A stretch of DNA of 28,078 bases from Halovivax sp. (GCA_007119345.1 SKPV01000047.1:1-28078), one strand, 5' to 3'; counted from the stretch's first letter, positions 14,784 to 21,971 are shown. The notes: a model not told the origin generated them from the sequence alone. Numbers and translations: made by a program.

Positions 14784-16076
14784 ATGAGAGAGATCGTGCT
14801 CCTGATCGGCGGCGGCGGCCGCGAACACGCGATCGCCCGCTCGCTGGCGGACAGCGAGGTCGACCTCTACGCCTGCGCGGGCAACCGCAACCCGGGTATC
14901 GCGCGCCTGGCGTCGGGGTTCGAGACGCTCGAGACGACCGAGCCGGAGGCAGTCGTCGAGTACGCCGAGTCGATCGACGCGACGATCGCCGTCGTCGGGC
15001 CCGAAGCACCGCTGGCGGCGGGGGTCGTCGACGAACTCGAGGCAGCGGGCATCTACGCGTTCGGTCCCAAACGAGCGGACGCGCGGATCGAGACGGACAA
15101 GGCCTTCCAGCGCCGATTCATGGCCGAGCACGGGATTCCGGGCTGCCCGGACTTCGAGACGTTCGACCACCCGGAGGCCGCCTGCGAGTTCATCGACGAG
15201 TACGAGGGCGAGCTGGCGATAAAGCCCGCGGGCCTCACCGGCGGCAAGGGCGTGAAGGTCATCGGCGACCAGGTCACCGCCGAAGAGGGGAAAGCGTATA
15301 TCCGCGAGTCCGAATACGACCGGATCGTTCTCGAAGAGCGCCTGATCGGCGAGGAGTTCACCGTCCAGGCGTTCGTCGCCAACGGCGCCGTTCGAACGGC
15401 GCCGGCCGTCCAGGACCACAAGCGAGCCTTCGAGGGCGACGAGGGTCCGAACACGGGCGGCATGGGCAGCTACTCCGACGCGACCCGCGAGCTCCCGTTC
15501 ATGACCGGGGACGATTACGAGCGGGCCGTCGAGATCGTCGAGGCGACCGTCGAAGCGCTGGACGGCTACAAGGGAATCCTCTACGGCCAGTTCATGCTCA
15601 CCGCCGACGGCCCCAAGGTGATCGAGTTCAACGCTCGCTTCGGCGATCCGGAGGCGATGAACACCCTCCCCACCCTCGAGACGGAATTCCTCGACGTCCT
15701 GGTCGCTGCCCGTGACGGTGAACCGCTCCCCGAACTGTCGTTCGCCGAACGGGCGACGGTGTGTAAGTACGCCGTACCCGAAGGGTACCCGACGGAGCCC
15801 GAGGCGGGTGCGAAGGTGCAGGTCGACGAGGAGAGCGCCGGAGACGCCCTGTTGTTTTACGCGAGCGTCGACGAACGAGACGACGGCATTTACACGACGA
15901 CCTCCCGATCGTTCGCGCTCGTTGGGGTCGCCGACACGATCTCGAAGGCCGAAACGATCGCCGAGGACGCCCTCACGGTTGCCGGCGAGGAGGGGCTGCA
16001 CGTCCGCCACGACATCGGCAAGCCCGCCCTCGTCCAGCGACGGATCGACCACATGGCCGAGCTCCGTGGCGACTGA
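14784..16076 (+). CDS. purD: Phosphoribosylamine-glycine ligase (GAR synthetase)
   Basis: The 430-residue enzyme catalyses the second step of de novo purine synthesis, joining glycine to phosphoribosylamine with ATP. The N-terminal segment MREIVLLIGGGGREHAIARS is the family signature. The ATP-grasp core shows KPAGLTGGKGVKVI, LEERLIGEEFTVQAF, QDHKRAFEGDEGPNTGGMG and EFNARFGDPEAMN with the metal ligands. Length is normal for stand-alone PurD. The ATG at 14784 directly precedes the first strand and follows a TATA-like element at 28 nt. No other purine gene is in the window. The gene follows the repair helicase by 147 bp and appears to be its own transcription unit. Confidence 0.96.
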   Translation: MREIVLLIGGGGREHAIARSLADSEVDLYACAGNRNPGIARLASGFETLETTEPEAVVEYAESIDATIAVVGPEAPLAAGVVDELEAAGIYAFGPKRADARIETDKAFQRRFMAEHGIPGCPDFETFDHPEAACEFIDEYEGELAIKPAGLTGGKGVKVIGDQVTAEEGKAYIRESEYDRIVLEERLIGEEFTVQAFVANGAVRTAPAVQDHKRAFEGDEGPNTGGMGSYSDATRELPFMTGDDYERAVEIVEATVEALDGYKGILYGQFMLTADGPKVIEFNARFGDPEAMNTLPTLETEFLDVLVAARDGEPLPELSFAERATVCKYAVPEGYPTEPEAGAKVQVDEESAGDALLFYASVDERDDGIYTTTSRSFALVGVADTISKAETIAEDALTVAGEEGLHVRHDIGKPALVQRRIDHMAELRGD

Positions 16077-16140
16077 GTCGATCGCGCGGAGCGAACGCGG
16101 TCGGACGTTCTCCCCCTCGACCACCCGGACGGTGGATCGG

Positions 16141-16150
16141 TTTCTTGTAG
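16141..16150 (+). promoter_or_regulatory. TATA-like element of the acyltransferase gene
   Basis: TTTCTTGTAG is centred about 28 nt upstream of the GTG at 16173. It supports the GTG start. Confidence 0.4.
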
Positions 16151-16172
16151 TCACCGACCGAACGGACGGACA

Positions 16173-16919
16173 GTGACGACCGACGATACGTCGAACGCGG
16201 ACGGGACGGGACCGACGCCCTCGAGCGAGGACGCGTCCAGACACGATCGCGTCCGCACGCACCCGACGCCGGGTGCCGGTAACTCCCTCGCTCACTGGAC
16301 GAGCGCGCGCAACCCGCTTCGCGTCGCGATCAACTACGTGGTCGTCTGGCTGGTCCGCATCTCGCCCAGCTTACGGCTCAAGCGGTGGCTCCTCCGACGC
16401 ATCGGCGTCACCGTCGGCGAGGGCGTCTCCTGGGGACTCGAGGCCACGCCGGACGTCTTCTGGCCCGATCTTATTACGGTCCGCGATCACGCGATCGTCG
16501 GCTACGACGCGACCGTTCTCTGTCACGAGTTCTTGCAGGACGAGTATCGAACCGGCGAGGTCGTGGTGGGCGAGCGAGCGATGATCGGCGCCGGCGCGAT
16601 CGTCCTTCCCGGCGTAGAAATCGGCCCCGACGCGAGCGTGGCGGCGAACTCGCTGGTGACCGAGGACGTTCCACCCGGCGAGACCGTCGCCGGGGTGCCG
16701 GCCCGACCCATGAACTCGGCGGCGATGCGTGTCGATGACGCCGAGGAGCCGGCGGGCAACACGGCGGGAACGGAAGACGTCCGGACGGGGTCGTCGGACG
16801 AGCCGACCGACGACGGACCGTCCGAGGCGAACGTCCGGGACGCGAGCGGAGATCGTCGGCGCGAAGTCGACGGCGGCGAGGAGGCGTCGGATGCGGGTTC
16901 GCCCGACGGTGGGCGGTAG
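16173..16919 (+). CDS. Hexapeptide-repeat acyltransferase
   Basis: The 248-residue protein has a left-handed beta-helix acyltransferase core. Residues 1-45 are hydrophilic, and residues 46-75 form an amphipathic segment that may touch the membrane. The hexapeptide repeats are at about 105-180: VGERAMIGAGAIVLPGVEIG, then DASVAANSLVTEDVPPGETV and AGVPARPM, the usual closing turn of this family. It resembles the LacA/WbbJ group of O-acetyltransferases; donor and acceptor cannot be read from the sequence. Residues 186-248 form an acidic Gly/Ser/Asp-rich tail without structure. Translation starts at GTG. It converges on the flavoprotein gene with 15 nt between the stop codons. No sugar or lipid genes are nearby to suggest the substrate. 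Confidence 0.82.
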   Translation: MTTDDTSNADGTGPTPSSEDASRHDRVRTHPTPGAGNSLAHWTSARNPLRVAINYVVVWLVRISPSLRLKRWLLRRIGVTVGEGVSWGLEATPDVFWPDLITVRDHAIVGYDATVLCHEFLQDEYRTGEVVVGERAMIGAGAIVLPGVEIGPDASVAANSLVTEDVPPGETVAGVPARPMNSAAMRVDDAEEPAGNTAGTEDVRTGSSDEPTDDGPSEANVRDASGDRRREVDGGEEASDAGSPDGGR

Positions 16920-16934
16920 TCTCGGTGGGACCGG

Positions 16935-18089
16935 TTACAGCGACGACCAGGACTTTCGCGCCCGGTTCCAGGACGTGAGGTCGGCGATCCAGCGGGCGGC
17001 GATCATCTTCTTCAACTGTTTGGCCGGGAAGCCGCCGAAGGTGTCGAACGGGAGCATCTTCACGTCGTGAGCGACGGCCTTCTCACCGACGGAGACGACC
17101 GTTCCCTTGTCGTCGAACTCCCAGGTTTTGAGCGGACGACCGTCGATGGCGCGGACGATGTTCTCGCTGACGACCTCCGCCGCCTGCCAGGCCGCCTGCG
17201 CGGTCGGCGGGGCGGGCTGGTCGCCCTGGTCGACGATGGCGGAGTCGCCGATGGCGAACACGCGCTCGTCCGACGTCCGGAACGTGGCCTCGGCCTCCAC
17301 GCGATTGTGCTGGTTGTCGAGGTCGGTGCCGTCGAGTGCCGCCTGTCCCGTGATGCCGCCGGTCCAGATCAGGACGTCGTACCCGAGGGGGTCGCCCTCG
17401 TCGAAGTGGATGGCGTCCGACTCGGCTTCGGTGATCGGATCGTCCGTGTGAATGCGCACGCCCGCCTCCTCGAGGAGTTCCCGCAGCGCCCCCTGTATCG
17501 ACGGATCGTTCCCAGGGAAGATCTCGTCGAGGGCCTCGACGAGGTGGATCTCTATCGGCGCGCGGTGGTGGTCGCGGAACTCGGCGATCTCGCCTGCCGT
17601 CTGGATGCCCGAGAGGCCGGCGCCGCCGACGACGACCTGCGCCGGCTCGCCGCGCGTCGCCTCCCGACTCGCCGTCTTGACCGCCTCGTGGATTTCGAGG
17701 GCGTCGTCGAGACCCTTCAGCGTGTAGGAATGGTCGTCGAGTCCGGGGATGCCGTAGAAGGCGGTCCGGCTCCCGAGGGCGACGAGCAGGTAGTCGTACG
17801 AGATCCCCTCGCTGTCCTCGAGTTCGACGAGTCGCTCCTCGGTATCGACGCCGACGACCCGATCCTGGAGGAACTCGGTCCCGTCGTTCCTGATCGCGTC
17901 GACCGGGACGGATATGTCGGAGCGGACGTCCGGATCCCGCACGACGCGGTGGGCTTCGTGGAGGACGAGGTGGTAGTTGGTTTCGTTGACCCACGTCAGG
18001 TCGACGTCGGAGGGAAGCGACGATTGAAGCGATTTGATCGCCCCGGCACCGGCGTATCCGGCCCCAAGCACGACTACATCTGTACTCAT
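16935..18089 (-). CDS. NDH-2-like FAD-dependent pyridine nucleotide oxidoreductase
   Basis: The 384-residue protein has two dinucleotide-binding folds: the FAD motif VVVLGAGYAGAGA (5-17) and the NAD(P)H motif VVVGGAGLSGIQTAGE (152-167). The second FAD contact is VFAIGDSAI (278-285), followed by the quinone-oxidoreductase-type segment PAPPTAQAAWQAAE (292-305). The C-terminal region (355-382) is basic and amphipathic, as in type II NADH dehydrogenases that attach to the membrane face. It probably passes electrons from NADH to menaquinone without pumping ions; a sulfide:quinone reductase-like role is less likely, since I see no conserved cysteine pair. The ATG at 18089 lies 26 nt from a TATA-like TTTGTATTG. 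An upstream in-frame ATG at 18233 would add translated repeats and is rejected. Confidence 0.88.
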   Translation of the reverse strand: MSTDVVVLGAGYAGAGAIKSLQSSLPSDVDLTWVNETNYHLVLHEAHRVVRDPDVRSDISVPVDAIRNDGTEFLQDRVVGVDTEERLVELEDSEGISYDYLLVALGSRTAFYGIPGLDDHSYTLKGLDDALEIHEAVKTASREATRGEPAQVVVGGAGLSGIQTAGEIAEFRDHHRAPIEIHLVEALDEIFPGNDPSIQGALRELLEEAGVRIHTDDPITEAESDAIHFDEGDPLGYDVLIWTGGITGQAALDGTDLDNQHNRVEAEATFRTSDERVFAIGDSAIVDQGDQPAPPTAQAAWQAAEVVSENIVRAIDGRPLKTWEFDDKGTVVSVGEKAVAHDVKMLPFDTFGGFPAKQLKKMIAARWIADLTSWNRARKSWSSL

Positions 18090-18110
18090 ACCAGGGATTC
18101 GGGATAGCTC

Positions 18111-18119
18111 CAATACAAA
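18111..18119 (-). promoter_or_regulatory. TATA element of the NDH-2-like gene
   Basis: TTTGTATTG on the minus strand is centred 26 nt upstream of the ATG at 18089. This fixes the start and predicts a leaderless transcript. Confidence 0.5.
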
Positions 18120-18168
18120 GGTGTTGAAACCCGCATCGGCGTGCGCGAGGTTCTCACGGTAACGGAAA

Positions 18169-18253
18169 TTCCGGGACAGGCGACCCCGGTGGGTGCGCAC
18201 TTTCCGGGACAGGCGACCCCGGCGCGTGGGCACATTCCGGGACCGGTGGCCCT
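18169..18253. repeat. 33-bp tandem repeat, about 2.5 copies
   Basis: Units start at 18169, 18202 and 18235. The first two share their first 21 bases exactly, and the third is a diverged partial copy. The array lies between the arginase stop and the promoter of the NDH-2-like gene. Because 33 is divisible by three, the frame upstream of the flavoprotein stays open through the array, but a promoter lies between the two, so I treat it as non-coding. Confidence 0.6.
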
Positions 18254-18292
18254 TGAGGGGAGACGCGTGCGGTCGAGCGATCGGCCCGGACC

Positions 18293-19213
18293 CTAGAGGA
18301 TTCGTTTGCCGAACGCGCTCGCGACCAGTTCGGCGGCGAGCTCCGCCGTCTCGTTCGACTCGTCGAGGATCGGGTTCACTTCCACGACGTCCATTGATCG
18401 GAGCGAGCGGGCGGACCTGTCGTGATCGGCCACCGTCTCGAGCGCCGAGTGCGCCTCGCGATAGGTCACGCCGCCGCGGACGGGCGTACCGACGCCGGGT
18501 GCCGCGGAGGGGTCCAACCAGTCGAGGTCGAGGCTCACGTGTAAGCCGTCCGTTCCGTCCGTCGCGACGGCCAGGGCGTCCTCGACGACGGCCGTGATGC
18601 CGCGCTCGTCGATGTCGGCCATCGTGAACGCGGTCATGTCGCTCTCGCGGATGGGGTCCCGCTCGCCGTCGTCGATGCTTCGGAGCCCGACGTACGCGAC
18701 GGACTCCTCGCGAAGGCCCGGAGCCTCCGCCCAGGACCGATCGGCGAAGTAGCCCCGGCCGAGCGCGGCCGCGAGCGGCATCCCGTGGACGTTCCCGCTG
18801 GGGGACGTCGACGGCGTGTTGAGGTCCGCGTGCGCGTCGAACCAGATCACGCCGAGGTCCGCCCCCCGAGCGGCGCCGTTCATCGTTCCGACGGCGATGG
18901 AGTGGTCGCCGCCGAGCACCAGCGGAAACGCGTCCTCGTCGAGCGTCGTCGCGACGCGATCGCCGAGGGTCTCACAGACCTCCCGCACCTCCGCGAGGAA
19001 CTTCGCCGATCCGTTCTCGAGGTCGTTCGCGTCGGGATCTCGTTCCTCCGCGCGCGGAACGAAGAGATCGCCGTCGTCTTCGACGTCGACGCCGGCCTCG
19101 GCGAGGGTGTTCGCGAGCCCGGCGTACCGGATCGCCGAGGGGCCCATGTCGACGCCGCGTCGGTTCGCCCCGTGGTCCATCGGCGCGCCGATGATTCGAA
19201 CGGTTTTGCTCAC
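18293..19213 (-). CDS. rocF: Arginase (arginase/agmatinase family)
   Basis: The 306-residue ureohydrolase splits arginine into ornithine and urea using two Mn2+ ions. All ligand motifs are present: LGGDHS (H104), WFDAHADLN (D126, H128, D130) and SLDLDWLDP (D229, D231). The segment PSGNVHGMPLAAALG and the later GVGTPVRGGVTYREAH are characteristic of arginase rather than agmatinase. Length is typical. The start is a GTG at 19213, because the protein normally begins close to RIIGAPMDHG and a TATA-like GTTAAC sits 28 nt upstream. It is divergent from a DtxR/MntR-type metal regulator. Arginine is a common energy and nitrogen source in haloarchaea. Formiminoglutamase activity is a less likely alternative. 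Confidence 0.93.
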   Translation of the reverse strand: MSKTVRIIGAPMDHGANRRGVDMGPSAIRYAGLANTLAEAGVDVEDDGDLFVPRAEERDPDANDLENGSAKFLAEVREVCETLGDRVATTLDEDAFPLVLGGDHSIAVGTMNGAARGADLGVIWFDAHADLNTPSTSPSGNVHGMPLAAALGRGYFADRSWAEAPGLREESVAYVGLRSIDDGERDPIRESDMTAFTMADIDERGITAVVEDALAVATDGTDGLHVSLDLDWLDPSAAPGVGTPVRGGVTYREAHSALETVADHDRSARSLRSMDVVEVNPILDESNETAELAAELVASAFGKRIL

Positions 19214-19237
19214 GAGCGTCGATTCGTGGAACCGTCT

Positions 19238-19243
19238 GTTAAC
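19238..19243 (-). promoter_or_regulatory. TATA-like element of arginase
   Basis: GTTAAC is centred 28 nt upstream of the GTG at 19213. It lies about 95 bp from the regulator's operator, in the shared divergent region. Confidence 0.4.
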
Positions 19244-19330
19244 CTTGCTGGATCCGACTTCGTCGACGGTCCGAGGCCGACGGCGCCCCGTTCGTCGCCA
19301 GTTGAGCCGCGCCAGCTCGACAGCGATACC

Positions 19331-19351
19331 TTTAGTGTTAGACGCCTCTAA
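19331..19351 (+). promoter_or_regulatory. Promoter and operator of the metal regulator gene
   Basis: A TATA-like TTTAGT (19331-19336) lies about 28 nt before the ATG at 19362. Immediately downstream is the perfect dyad TTAGA-CGCC-TCTAA (19338-19351). The same dyad with a different spacer occurs in the ZIP promoter. DtxR-family boxes also have TTAG/CTAA outer half-sites, so this is probably an autoregulatory site. Confidence 0.65.
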
Positions 19352-19361
19352 GTTCGACCGA

Positions 19362-20042
19362 ATGATGCTCAGCGACGTCATGGAGGACTACCTCAAGGCG
19401 ATCTACCAGCTCCAGCGGGGACGGGAGGACCGCATTCGCACCTCCGAGATCGCCGAGGAACTCGACGTGACGTCGCCGACGGTCACCAGCATGGTCGAGA
19501 AGCTCGAGGAGCGCGGACTCGTCGACCGCGAGAAGTACAACGGGGTGATGCTCACCGAGGAAGGTGAGACCGTCGCGTTGGAAGTGATCCGTCACCACCG
19601 GCTCCTCGAAGCGTACCTCGCGGAGCACCTCGACTACGACTGGGCGGAGGTCCACGAAGAGGCCGACCGACTCGAACATCACATCAGCGAGAACTTCGAA
19701 GCCCGCCTCGCCGACGCGCTCGGCGATCCCGAGGTGGACCCGCACGGGTCACCGATTCCCAGCGCGGACCTCGAACCACCGCTGACGCCGACGGGCGAGG
19801 CCGTCTCGGCGTTCGAGGAGGGCGACTGCGTGGTCGTCGAGGAGGTCGCCGACGACGATCCGGAGGTGCTCTCGTACCTGGCCGACCACGGCGTCGAGCC
19901 GGGAGTCGAACTCGAAATCGTCGAGGTCGCGCCGTTCGGGATGGTGACCGCCAGACCGGACGACGCCGACGACGCGGTCTCCCTGCCGGATCGGATCGCC
20001 GAGCAGGTCCGCGTCGCGGCGGCCGTCGAGCCGGATTGTTGA
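19362..20042 (+). CDS. DtxR/MntR-family metal-dependent transcriptional regulator
   Basis: The 226-residue protein begins with the DtxR winged helix (about 3-65): SDVMEDYLKAIYQLQ, then TSEIAEELDVTSPTVTSMVEKLEERGLV as helix-turn-helix. The metal-binding dimerisation domain (about 70-140) contains VIRHHRLLEAYLAEHL, EEADRLEHHIS and later acidic and His residues. A C-terminal FeoA/SH3-like domain (about 150-225) completes the long DtxR/SirR layout. Such proteins bind Fe2+ or Mn2+ and then DNA; the metal cannot be decided here. ATG codons at 19362 and 19365 are both possible. A perfect dyad sits between its TATA element and start, and the same dyad precedes the downstream ZIP gene, so it probably controls both. 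Confidence 0.92.
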   Translation: MMLSDVMEDYLKAIYQLQRGREDRIRTSEIAEELDVTSPTVTSMVEKLEERGLVDREKYNGVMLTEEGETVALEVIRHHRLLEAYLAEHLDYDWAEVHEEADRLEHHISENFEARLADALGDPEVDPHGSPIPSADLEPPLTPTGEAVSAFEEGDCVVVEEVADDDPEVLSYLADHGVEPGVELEIVEVAPFGMVTARPDDADDAVSLPDRIAEQVRVAAAVEPDC

Positions 20043-20057
20043 ACGAGCGGCTTGCGA

Positions 20058-20195
20058 CGGCGACACGGATCGACGGTGATGGATCGGCAGCGACACGGAT
20101 CGACGGTGACTCGGATCGACGGCGACACGGATCGACGGCGACACGGATCGACGGTGATGGATCGATGATGACGAATCGACGGCGACTCGGATCCG
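20058..20195. repeat. 14-16 bp iteron-like repeat array
   Basis: The 11-mer CGGATCGACGG occurs exactly at 20066, 20096, 20112, 20128 and 20144, with degenerate units near 20080, 20158, 20172 and 20188. The period is 14-16 bp, with 16 bp between the last four exact copies. It starts just after the regulator stop and ends about 35 bp before the ZIP promoter. The period is not a multiple of three and stop codons occur, so it is not coding. Spacers are too short and irregular for CRISPR. Confidence 0.7.
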
Positions 20196-20220
20196 TGCGC
20201 CCGTGATTGGCAACACAATC

Positions 20221-20241
20221 TTTTTGTTTAGAACCATCTAA
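20221..20241 (+). promoter_or_regulatory. Promoter and operator of the ZIP transporter
   Basis: The T-rich TTTTTGTTTA (20221-20230) acts as a likely TATA element. It overlaps a perfect dyad, TTAGA-ACCA-TCTAA (20228-20241), with the same half-sites as the site before the adjacent DtxR-family gene. Binding of the regulator would cover TATA and block transcription. Confidence 0.65.
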
Positions 20242-20252
20242 TCCACGGCGTG

Positions 20253-20297
20253 ATGACCGAATTCCGAGATGCCGGCCGAGGTGCATCGCGGCGATGA
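20253..20297 (+). CDS. Possible 14-codon leader reading frame before the ZIP gene
   Basis: The ATG at 20253 lies about 27 nt after the centre of the TATA-like element, where leaderless genes here begin. The frame encodes MTEFRDAGRGASRR and ends in a TGA at 20295-20297 that overlaps the ZIP ATG (ATGA). Such overlaps often couple translation. A real leader peptide is possible, but a frame this short can occur by chance, and the ZIP gene also has its own SD. Confidence 0.3.
   Translation: MTEFRDAGRGASRR
20278..20283 (+). promoter_or_regulatory. Shine-Dalgarno sequence of the ZIP gene
   Basis: GAGGTG matches the haloarchaeal anti-SD and lies 10 nt before the ATG at 20294. It decides this start and contrasts with the leaderless genes around it. 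The SD lies inside the 14-codon leader frame. Confidence 0.6.
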
Positions 20298-21220
20298 GCG
20301 ACGAACCGCCGTATTTGGATCGCTGGCCCGGGTGGGCTCTCGCGATCGGGCCGGTCGTCATCATCGGACTGGTGGCGGTCCTGCTGTACTTCGCGTGGCC
20401 GTTCGGCGATCTCGACGGGATGGCGGACGCGAGCACCCTCGAGATCCTGTGGGTGCTGACGATCGCCGGCGCGACCGCCGGAATCGTCCCCGTGACGATC
20501 GGGATGCTCTGGTTCCCCTACATCAAGCGCCTGGACGTGCGGTTCGTGCACGGGTTCATCGCTCTCGGGGCGGGGGTGCTGGCGTTTATCGCCGTCGAGA
20601 TGGCCGAAGAGATGGTCGACTACGCGGGAGCGGTCGAGAGCGCGTCGGTCGGCCTCGGAGTCGGCGTGGCCGCCGTGACGATCACGTTCGGGCTCATGTA
20701 CGCACTCAGCAAGTGGCGAGCATCCACGGCGGCGAGCGCCGAGAAGAGCGGCCTGCAGATCGCCTACCTCGTGGCGATCGCGCTCGGACTCCACAGCATC
20801 GGGGAGGGGCTGGCCATCGGCGTGAGTCTGATCAACGAACAGGCGACCCTCGTGATGCTCCTGGTCATCGGATTCGTTATCCACAACGTCCTCGAGGGAT
20901 TGACGTGCGTCGCCGCGATGGCGAGAGATCACGCGCCGCCGAAGATGAGACACTTCGCCGCGATCGCGCTTCTGGCGGGCGGACCGGTCATCGTCGGGGG
21001 TTGGATCGGGAGCCTCGGCGAGTCGTCGTTGCTCGCACTGATCTTCTTCGCGATCGCCGTCGGCGCGATCCTCCAGGCGATCGTCGAGATGGTCGACCTC
21101 GTCCGGATCGACGCCGAAAAACTGGTGACCCGAACCACCGCCGGGACGTTCGTCGCCGGGTTCTTCCTCATGTTCCTCCTCGAGGACGTGATCGTCGAGG
21201 GCTACATCGTCCCCGGCTGA
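20294..21220 (+). CDS. ZIP-family metal transporter
   Basis: The 308-residue membrane protein has about eight hydrophobic helices. The ZIP hallmark metal-binding motifs are LHSIGEGLAIG (H167, E171) and IHNVLEGLTC (H197, E201), in the helices that form the transport site. A further conserved-type acidic segment, VEMAEEMVDYAG, lies at about 101-112. ZIP proteins bring Zn2+, Fe2+ or Mn2+ into the cytoplasm. The loop at 140-152 is short and lacks the His cluster of many zinc ZIPs. The start is supported by an SD at 10 nt. The gene follows the DtxR-family regulator and has the same operator dyad, which suggests metal-repressed expression and favours Mn or Fe import. Confidence 0.88.
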   Translation: MSDEPPYLDRWPGWALAIGPVVIIGLVAVLLYFAWPFGDLDGMADASTLEILWVLTIAGATAGIVPVTIGMLWFPYIKRLDVRFVHGFIALGAGVLAFIAVEMAEEMVDYAGAVESASVGLGVGVAAVTITFGLMYALSKWRASTAASAEKSGLQIAYLVAIALGLHSIGEGLAIGVSLINEQATLVMLLVIGFVIHNVLEGLTCVAAMARDHAPPKMRHFAAIALLAGGPVIVGGWIGSLGESSLLALIFFAIAVGAILQAIVEMVDLVRIDAEKLVTRTTAGTFVAGFFLMFLLEDVIVEGYIVPG

Positions 21221-21324
21221 CGGGCCACGCCACCGACCGGTCGTCGTCCCGACCGCGGCCCCAGGAATCTTCGCGAGGAGGCTCGCGAACGCAGAATCGT
21301 CCACGTCGGGCCGTTGACCACCGG

Positions 21325-21351
21325 TTTTAAGGAAATACATTCCGAACGTTC
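21325..21351 (+). promoter_or_regulatory. Promoter with dyads before the HTH regulator
   Basis: TTTTAAGG (21325-21332) is centred 28 nt before the ATG at 21356. Downstream are GGAA-ATACA-TTCC (21331-21343) and the palindrome GAACGTTC (21344-21351). They cover the TATA-to-start interval and are candidate autoregulatory sites. Confidence 0.45.
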
Positions 21352-21355
21352 CTGT

Positions 21356-21889
21356 ATGTCATCGATCGAACTCACCCCGAGTCAGAAGAAAATTCTCCGG
21401 GCTCTCACCAATCTCCACGCCGACTCCGAGGACGCGATCAAGGGCGAAGACATCGCTCAGCAGGTCGACCGCAATCCCGGCACGATCCGCAACCAGATGC
21501 AGAGCCTGAAGGCTCTCCAATTGGTCGAGGGCGTTCCGGGCCCGAAAGGCGGTTACAAGCCGACCGCCCAGGCCTACGAAGCCCTCGGCGTCCAGCAGCT
21601 GGACGAACCGGCCTCCGTCCCGCTCGCCGTCGACGGCGAGGTCGTCGAGGGCGTCCTCGTCGAGGAGATCGACCTCTCGTCTGTCCACCACCCGGACCTC
21701 TGCCGGGCGGAGATCCACCTCCAGGGCCCGATCGGCGACGTCGGCGAGGACGATCTCGTCCGCGTCGGCCCGACGCCGCTGTCGAAACTCGTCGTCGAGG
21801 GGACGGTCGACGGGAAAGACGACACGAACAACATCCTCATCCTCCGAATCGAGGATATGGTGGCCCCCGCCGAAGAACCCGAACACTGA
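21356..21889 (+). CDS. Winged-helix transcriptional regulator (Rrf2-like, haloarchaeal)
   Basis: The 177-residue protein has an N-terminal winged helix-turn-helix (about 5-70): LTPSQKKILRALTNL, then KGEDIAQQVDRNPGTIRNQMQSLKALQLV, with a wing at GVPGPKGGYKPTA. Residues 80-170 form a beta-rich domain with VDGEVVEGVLVEEIDLSSVHHPDLCRAEIHL and KLVVEGTVDGKDDTNNILIL. This architecture is common in haloarchaea, where it is often annotated as Rrf2-type. The single cysteine C117 is not an iron-sulfur cluster arrangement, so a classical IscR-like sensor is unlikely. The ligand and targets are unknown. The ATG at 21356 is 28 nt from a TATA element. It converges on gyrA with 82 bp between stops. Confidence 0.83.
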   Translation: MSSIELTPSQKKILRALTNLHADSEDAIKGEDIAQQVDRNPGTIRNQMQSLKALQLVEGVPGPKGGYKPTAQAYEALGVQQLDEPASVPLAVDGEVVEGVLVEEIDLSSVHHPDLCRAEIHLQGPIGDVGEDDLVRVGPTPLSKLVVEGTVDGKDDTNNILILRIEDMVAPAEEPEH

Positions 21890-21971
21890 CCGACCACGCG
21901 ACGTTCGCTCTTCGCCCGGCGCCGTTCCGACCGATCGAACCCCGCCGCGAATAGGGAGCGAGGGGCGGGAA

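Noticed and set aside
14676..16295. A 539-codon minus-strand frame across purD
   Set aside because: It is antisense to a clear purD; its Arg/Val-rich composition is that of a shadow frame.
18090..18233. N-terminal extension of the NDH-2-like protein from the ATG at 18233
   Set aside because: It would translate the 33-bp repeats and place 48 basic residues before the FAD motif. A TATA element at 18111-18119 fits the start at 18089.
20058..20195. CRISPR array
   Set aside because: Units are only 14-16 bp apart, with no unique spacers of 30-40 bp, and no cas genes are nearby.
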